Assembly (NCBI GenBank): GCA_028679495.1
Contig: JAJRBK010000111.1
Coordinates: 1 to 8,140 of the forward strand
DNA from: Methanobacteriota archaeon
GTDB lineage: Archaea > Halobacteriota > Bog-38 > Methanoflorentales > Methanoflorentaceae
Direction: 5' to 3'
DNA length: 8,140 nt
In this document: positions 4,842 to 8,140 of the stretch, piece by piece
How positions within the stretch are numbered: position 1 is the first letter of the stretch
Layout: each line of letters starts with the position of its first letter
Made by a program: the position numbers and the translations under genes
The notes under the pieces: generated by a model
What the model saw: only the letters and a program-made list of their open reading frames with translations
Databases searched by the model: none
What the model was told of the DNA's origin: nothing

Positions 4842-5384
4842 ATGCTAAGCACACACGAGGTCGAGCGGCTAGCACGCGCATGTGAGACTGCAGCGGAAAG
4901 CGCTACAGCGTTCTCGCGGGGCATCGATGATTTCAACGCCACCGCTGAAGGGCTGCCAGCGGTCGCCCGCCCTATCGTCAAGCGCGACTTTGAGGCAAAC
5001 ACGGGCATGAACGCCGACGAATGGAAGGTTTTTCTCGGCAAGCTCAACGCACGCTACGTAGCAATTCAGGAAGCGGCGACGCGCCTCGCCCAAGCGCTCG
5101 CTCAAGGAGCCAACGAGACTGACATCAACGCCGCGACCACGGCGCTCAAAGAGGTGGCAACCCCCTTGATAGGGGGCACGATCGCCGCAATTAAAGCGAT
5201 GGCAACGATTGAGGCCTACCTTGAGGGGCTTCCCGCAAAGATTAACATGATCCCTGAGTCATTTATGGAGACAGGCGTCCGCGACGAGCTCGTAGACTCA
5301 GTACCGGCATATATTGAACGAGCGGAAGCACTCAAAACGTTGCTCGAAGAGACGGACGTTCAGCTACACGCGATTATCGAATAG
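4842..5384 (+). CDS. Hypothetical helical protein, partner of the GerW-like gene
   Basis: A 180-residue protein I do not recognise. It is rich in Ala, Glu, Leu and Thr with few aromatics and one cysteine (Cys14). Long amphipathic stretches suggest an all-helical fold: about residues 4-35, 57-88 (WKVFLGKLNARYVAIQEAAT region), 93-128 and 150-178. Two glycines and a proline near 108-112 and the segment LEGLPAKINMIPES at 127-140 probably break helices. There is no signal peptide or clear transmembrane segment. The ATG at 4842 follows GAGG (4827-4830) by 11 bases, and the gap of 33 bases to the GerW-like gene points to one transcript and perhaps a joint function. Overall composition and absence of in-frame interruption make it a credible gene. 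Its stop codon lies in a stem-loop shared with the nrdD stop. Confidence 0.8.
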   Translation: MLSTHEVERLARACETAAESATAFSRGIDDFNATAEGLPAVARPIVKRDFEANTGMNADEWKVFLGKLNARYVAIQEAATRLAQALAQGANETDINAATTALKEVATPLIGGTIAAIKAMATIEAYLEGLPAKINMIPESFMETGVRDELVDSVPAYIERAEALKTLLEETDVQLHAIIE

Positions 5385-5406
5385 CGCTCGAGGGGCAGAA
5401 GCGCTA
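5382..5406. terminator. Stem-loop holding both convergent stop codons
   Basis: TAGCGCT (5382-5388), 11 bases, AGCGCTA (5400-5406): a perfect 7-bp stem. The plus-strand gene and nrdD on the minus strand both end in TAGCGCT, so each stop codon forms the outer end of one arm. The position suggests a shared bidirectional end signal, though there is no T-run on either strand. Confidence 0.4.
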
Positions 5407-7746
5407 AGCATAACGTTCTGTTGAAATACGGTGACGATCCTTGAGCTCCTGCTTCTTGCCCTCGTTCCAGCTCGACACAGAGCTCATATAACCGGTGACA
5501 CGCGCAATCTGCTCAACGTTCGATGAGCCGCAGTTGTCACACGTGTCGTGGATACCCGCTTCGACATGGAGATCGTCAAGGCAGAGAGTCAGGTCTCGCC
5601 CGACCACAAAGTAGCCGATCTGCGTATTCTTGGCAATGTTCATGCACAGCTGTTTGAGCCCTTCGGGGTTGGGCTTTGCCTCACCCAAGAAGAGGTGCGT
5701 CAAATCGCCGCCATCAAGGCAGTGATAGAAGACCTGTTCATATCGCAGTCGATCAAACAGGTCCACGTCAGCGCTCACTGGGATATGCGTGCCATTTGAG
5801 TAGTAAATCGGCAGGTCTCGCGACTTTGTCTTCTTGTAACGCTTTATCGCCTCAGCCACGTTTCCTTCAACGACACGACGACATTTATCCGTGAACTCAG
5901 GGTTGAGGAGATCGGCAACGGCGAGGCGTTGCGCACACGATTCTGCGGGCGTTCGCGCCAAGGCGATCTTGATCCCGTGTTCAGCCCCTGCCTGACGGCA
6001 GTACGCCTGAAGCTCGGTGATAGCGCGTATGGCGAGCTCCCATGCGATAGGGTTCTCGTGTATGGCGTACCCCGTATGGTACTTGACCGCGTCGTTCACT
6101 CCAACCACCCCTATAGTGTAGACAAGGCCCTCAAAGTCATAGAGCTGGGGTCCGAACTCGCCTGTGTTAGGGTCGCGCGGGCGCTGCTGGAGGAAGGGGA
6201 GCCTGTTGCCGGCAATAAGTGGTTCCATCCATTTCCGCTTGATGTGGAAGAACTCGATGGCGGCATCGACGAGGTTCTTAAGATTATCGATGAACGCGTC
6301 CGTATCGTGGTCGGCACGATATGCCGCGCGCGGAACGTTGAGCGTGACGACATGCCATGACCCCATCGAAAAGTGGGCCCCATTTTTGAAGTATAGCTTG
6401 TCCTCAAAACTCGCATCGTCATCACGCTCGACCTTAAACATGTAGCTGCAACATTGGTAGCACGAGACGCCTTTCCCTGCGCCCCGATACGCCGGAATCA
6501 TATTATCAAAGTACGTCGAGCCGAACTCTGCAGAGAGCTTGAACGCCGCGTCATAGTTGTCCTCGAGCGTGGGGATCTCCGGATGGCCATAGAAGGCGTC
6601 TTGTTCGCGCGGCACCATAAACGAGGACTCGATCGCGACTTCCGGCTTCGGGAAGTTGAACGGCTTACCCCAGTTGTCGCCTTCTGTCATGACCTCCATG
6701 ACCGCCTTGAAGGCGAGCCGGACCTCGCGCTCAAATTCATCGTACGTCCGCAGGGGTGCCTCGGTGCCATCCCAGACCTTGCCACGCATGACGATCGGCT
6801 TGTCCTTCCAGAGCTCAGGGACTCCCGGCGTCAGCTGGAGGCTGCTAAATACCATCTGGCCACCGCGCGCGATAAAGACCTGCGTGAGCTCGTACACCGT
6901 TTCCTGCATGAGCTGCTTGATTTTTCTGTAGTCAAGATGCTCCAGGTAGGGAGCCAAAAAGGTCAAGAAGTTGTAAAAGCCCTGTCCACCCGCGCAGTTC
7001 GTCTGTCCTGCTGCGAGTGCCTTGACCGCGTGCAGGATTGCCACTTCAGGGCTCTTGGCCGGTCCGGCGACCGACGCATGAACCCCGGTTCCATCGGGCA
7101 TAAGGCCATAATAGAGGAAATAGCGGAGGTCATAATCAGCACAAAACGGCCGCACGTTCGCGTACTCCATGTCGTGTATATGGTAGTCTCCTGAACGATG
7201 GGCGTCGGCGATGCTCTGGGGCAGCATGAGAAGCACCTGCTGTTTGCTGAGCTTATCGTGCTTCTTCTTGGCTGAGGTCTCTGGATTTGCAGTAAGGTTT
7301 GAGTTTTCCTTCGCTTCGAACCCCTGCCCGTAATCAATGAGATGCGCATCATAGAGAGACGTTCCTACACGCGAGCACGCGCGTGCCCAGTCGCTGAACC
7401 CCTCCTCATACAAAACGACGTTAACGAACTCACGGATGAGGGGGCCACTAAGCTCATGGACGTCCATCCGCTTGATCTTCTTTTCAACGATACTTGCAAC
7501 CCGCTCCGCTTCAGGTCGCTTCATGCCGCGCGTCCCATAGAACGTGTGCGCCAGTGTCGTCTCGCGAAGCAATTGCTTGACGATCGCTTCACTGTTCCAC
7601 GGAAGGATGAAGCCATCACTCGTGCGGACATGGGGCATCTCCTCGGCCTGTTCACCAAGGAGTGTCGTCTGAAGGGTACGGGGCTTGAGCTCAGGGAGCA
7701 ATGATTTTTTTGAAGAGTTGTTTCGCTTTCGTGTGGATATAGCCAT
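5404..7746 (-). CDS. nrdD: Anaerobic (class III) ribonucleoside-triphosphate reductase, large subunit
   Basis: Reduces ribonucleoside triphosphates to deoxy forms using a glycyl radical installed by the radical-SAM activase NrdG; cytoplasmic and oxygen-sensitive. The 780-residue protein has a basic Ser/Lys-rich lead (1-35), an ATP-cone allosteric domain (about 38-130) and the ten-stranded barrel. Visible are GDYHIHD at 186-192, RPFCADYDLRY at 199-209 (Cys202), NCAGGQG at 250-256, and SCYQCCSYMF at 428-437, where the thiyl-radical cysteine is expected. The C-terminus has RVTGY at 749-753 with Gly752 as the radical glycine, followed by SSWNEGKKQELKDR. The metal site before it shows three cysteines (722, 736, 739) instead of the common four. 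The ATG at 7746 has AAGGTG upstream. nrdG is not adjacent. It is convergent with the helical-protein gene, 19 bases between their stops. Confidence 0.97.
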   Translation of the reverse strand: MAISTRKRNNSSKKSLLPELKPRTLQTTLLGEQAEEMPHVRTSDGFILPWNSEAIVKQLLRETTLAHTFYGTRGMKRPEAERVASIVEKKIKRMDVHELSGPLIREFVNVVLYEEGFSDWARACSRVGTSLYDAHLIDYGQGFEAKENSNLTANPETSAKKKHDKLSKQQVLLMLPQSIADAHRSGDYHIHDMEYANVRPFCADYDLRYFLYYGLMPDGTGVHASVAGPAKSPEVAILHAVKALAAGQTNCAGGQGFYNFLTFLAPYLEHLDYRKIKQLMQETVYELTQVFIARGGQMVFSSLQLTPGVPELWKDKPIVMRGKVWDGTEAPLRTYDEFEREVRLAFKAVMEVMTEGDNWGKPFNFPKPEVAIESSFMVPREQDAFYGHPEIPTLEDNYDAAFKLSAEFGSTYFDNMIPAYRGAGKGVSCYQCCSYMFKVERDDDASFEDKLYFKNGAHFSMGSWHVVTLNVPRAAYRADHDTDAFIDNLKNLVDAAIEFFHIKRKWMEPLIAGNRLPFLQQRPRDPNTGEFGPQLYDFEGLVYTIGVVGVNDAVKYHTGYAIHENPIAWELAIRAITELQAYCRQAGAEHGIKIALARTPAESCAQRLAVADLLNPEFTDKCRRVVEGNVAEAIKRYKKTKSRDLPIYYSNGTHIPVSADVDLFDRLRYEQVFYHCLDGGDLTHLFLGEAKPNPEGLKQLCMNIAKNTQIGYFVVGRDLTLCLDDLHVEAGIHDTCDNCGSSNVEQIARVTGYMSSVSSWNEGKKQELKDRHRISTERYA

Positions 7747-7751
7747 GCGCC

Positions 7752-7757
7752 CACCTT
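7752..7757 (-). promoter_or_regulatory. Ribosome binding site of nrdD
   Basis: AAGGTG on the minus strand lies five bases before the ATG at 7746. It supports this start over the internal methionine at residue 37 that directly precedes the ATP cone. Confidence 0.6.
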
Positions 7758-7761
7758 GCTA

Positions 7762-7773
7762 CTAATACATTAG
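7762..7773. repeat. Dyad in the nrdD promoter region
   Basis: CTAAT, two bases, ATTAG, 16-27 bases before the nrdD ATG and near the transcript start predicted from the upstream TATA-like element. It could be an operator. It does not match the bacterial NrdR box. Confidence 0.35.
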
Positions 7774-7785
7774 CGATCTAAGGAG

Positions 7786-7792
7786 TAAAATA
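7786..7792 (-). promoter_or_regulatory. Candidate TATA element of nrdD
   Basis: The minus strand reads TATTTTA, centred about 43 bases upstream of the ATG at 7746, predicting a leader of under 20 bases that includes the AAGGTG site. Confidence 0.4.
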
Positions 7793-7803
7793 CACTCAAC
7801 CGT

Positions 7804-7835
7804 TTCCGTGTCTAATATCAGATTCGGGCACGGAA
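7804..7835. repeat. 9-bp inverted repeat upstream of nrdD
   Basis: TTCCGTGTC (7804-7812) and GGCACGGAA (7827-7835) pair with eight Watson-Crick and one G-U pair around a 14-base loop. It lies upstream of the putative nrdD promoter on the minus strand and about 74 bases before a small plus-strand ORF. It may be an operator or an RNA stem. Confidence 0.35.
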
Positions 7836-7908
7836 TCGACGAGCGCTGATGCAATTGGAAGGAGCCGCGCGTTACATCCGCACCCTCGTTTTGTGAAAGG
7901 TCACTCCT

Positions 7909-8067
7909 ATGAGCGCTGTAGCGCCTGTTCCTTATTACCTTAACCCTATTAGCGCGATAGTAAATCAATGTGTTGATCCGAATCAACGGTCTCCAGCGGC
8001 AGCGGAGCTTGAATACCTCACGGAGTGGAGATCGCATCACACATGCGGTCGGCTGAAGAAGCCATGA
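7909..8067 (+). CDS. Possible small protein of 52 residues
   Basis: An ORF starting MSAVAPVPYYLNPISAIVNQ, 52 codons, ending in TGA at 8065-8067. In its favour: AAAGGTCA ends six bases before the ATG, a good archaeal-type ribosome binding site, and a strong stem-loop (8056-8079) straddles its stop codon. It contains two cysteines (about 21 and 46) and no membrane segment or signal peptide. I recognise no family. Against it: it is short, its codons look less GC-ending than those of neighbouring genes, and a minus-strand open frame overlaps its 3' end. It is divergent from nrdD. Confidence 0.35.
   Translation: MSAVAPVPYYLNPISAIVNQCVDPNQRSPAAAELEYLTEWRSHHTCGRLKKP
7964..7987. repeat. Three alternating half-sites with 9-bp spacing
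   Basis: ATCAA (7964), TTGAT (7973) and ATCAA (7982) start exactly nine bases apart in alternating orientation; the last two extend to GTTGAT-4-ATCAAC. The middle copy can pair with either neighbour, so as RNA it can form two exclusive small hairpins, and as DNA it resembles a multi-half-site binding region. It lies within the possible small ORF. Confidence 0.35.
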
Positions 8068-8079
8068 AGGGGGCTTCTT
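8056..8079 (+). terminator. 8-bp stem-loop at the end of the small ORF
   Basis: AAGAAGCC (8056-8063), eight-base loop, GGCTTCTT (8072-8079), a perfect stem. The TGA of the 52-codon ORF is in the loop. No T-run follows, so a terminator role is only suggested by position; it could instead be part of a structured RNA. Confidence 0.4.
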
Positions 8080-8140
8080 GACGCATACGGAGGCCCAAGG
8101 GGTTGCATCCGCACGTGATTCCAGGAGGGAGACTTGTCAA

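Larger units (their letters stand above)
7747..8140. other. 394-base region without a recognised gene, rich in structure
   Basis: Holds the nrdD promoter region, the stem-loops and half-sites listed separately, the possible 52-codon ORF, and a 12-base direct repeat TTRCATCCGCAC at 7872-7883 and 8103-8114 (one mismatch). After 8080 I see no start codon with a ribosome binding site and no known RNA family. Confidence 0.5.

Noticed and set aside
4517..5047. 176-codon minus-strand open frame rich in Ser and Pro
   Set aside because: Antisense shadow of the GerW-like and helical genes; its proline run is the complement of the glycine codons.
6454..7194. 246-codon plus-strand open frame
   Set aside because: Lies wholly antisense to nrdD, whose motifs are unmistakable; GC-rich codons commonly leave the opposite strand open.
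7762..8040. 92-codon minus-strand open frame
   Set aside because: Composition rich in Arg without domain-like pattern, no ribosome binding site, and its end crosses the nrdD promoter.
8018..8140. Minus-strand frame open from the right edge for 40 codons
   Set aside because: Could be the tail of a gene outside the window, but nothing in it is recognisable and it overlaps the better supported small plus-strand ORF.
1..8140. CRISPR array, insertion sequence or prophage
   Set aside because: No regularly spaced repeats of array length, no transposase or integrase, and no long terminal inverted repeats were seen.

Overview
The window looks like a chromosomal segment from a strictly anaerobic archaeon, probably a methanogen or ANME relative in the Methanomicrobia/Syntrophoarchaeia sphere. 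Pointers are: three tandem DUF2769 cysteine-rich mini-proteins (a family largely seen in such archaea), an oxygen-sensitive class III ribonucleotide reductase, a lipoprotein with a Ser/Thr/Pro-rich linker, archaeal-style TATA elements upstream of several genes, and Shine-Dalgarno sites of the GGTGAT/GAGGT type. The lineage is inference; there is no rRNA or other phylogenetic marker here. No tRNA, rRNA, CRISPR array, transposase or integrase was seen.

Layout. Left part, minus strand: a lipoprotein gene cut by the left edge (1-169), a MarC-family membrane protein (351-971), then three DUF2769 paralogues (1149-1385, 1471-1668, 1732-1944). A 278-base divergent region rich in short inverted repeats separates these from the plus-strand genes. 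Plus strand: rmlD and rmlA (2223-4153, translationally coupled by an ATGA overlap), then after 247 bases a GerW/YtfJ-like glycine-rich protein and an unrecognised helical protein (4401-5384, probably one transcript). Convergent to these, on the minus strand, is nrdD (7746-5404); its stop codon and that of the helical protein lie in the two arms of one short stem-loop. The right end (7747-8140) has no recognised gene but holds a possible 52-codon ORF and several hairpin-capable repeats.

How the genes fit together. RmlA and RmlD are the first and last enzymes of dTDP-L-rhamnose synthesis and would feed surface glycan or glycoprotein assembly; rmlB and rmlC are not in the window. NrdD makes deoxynucleotides anaerobically and needs the activase NrdG, also not in the window. 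The DUF2769 proteins, the GerW-like/helical pair and the lipoprotein have no firm function. Nothing ties all genes into one system; this reads as ordinary chromosome with a few small, poorly characterised gene sets. The most interesting leads are the DUF2769 trio (one member has ACG where its family start codon should be), the GerW-like/helical pair, and the structured right end.
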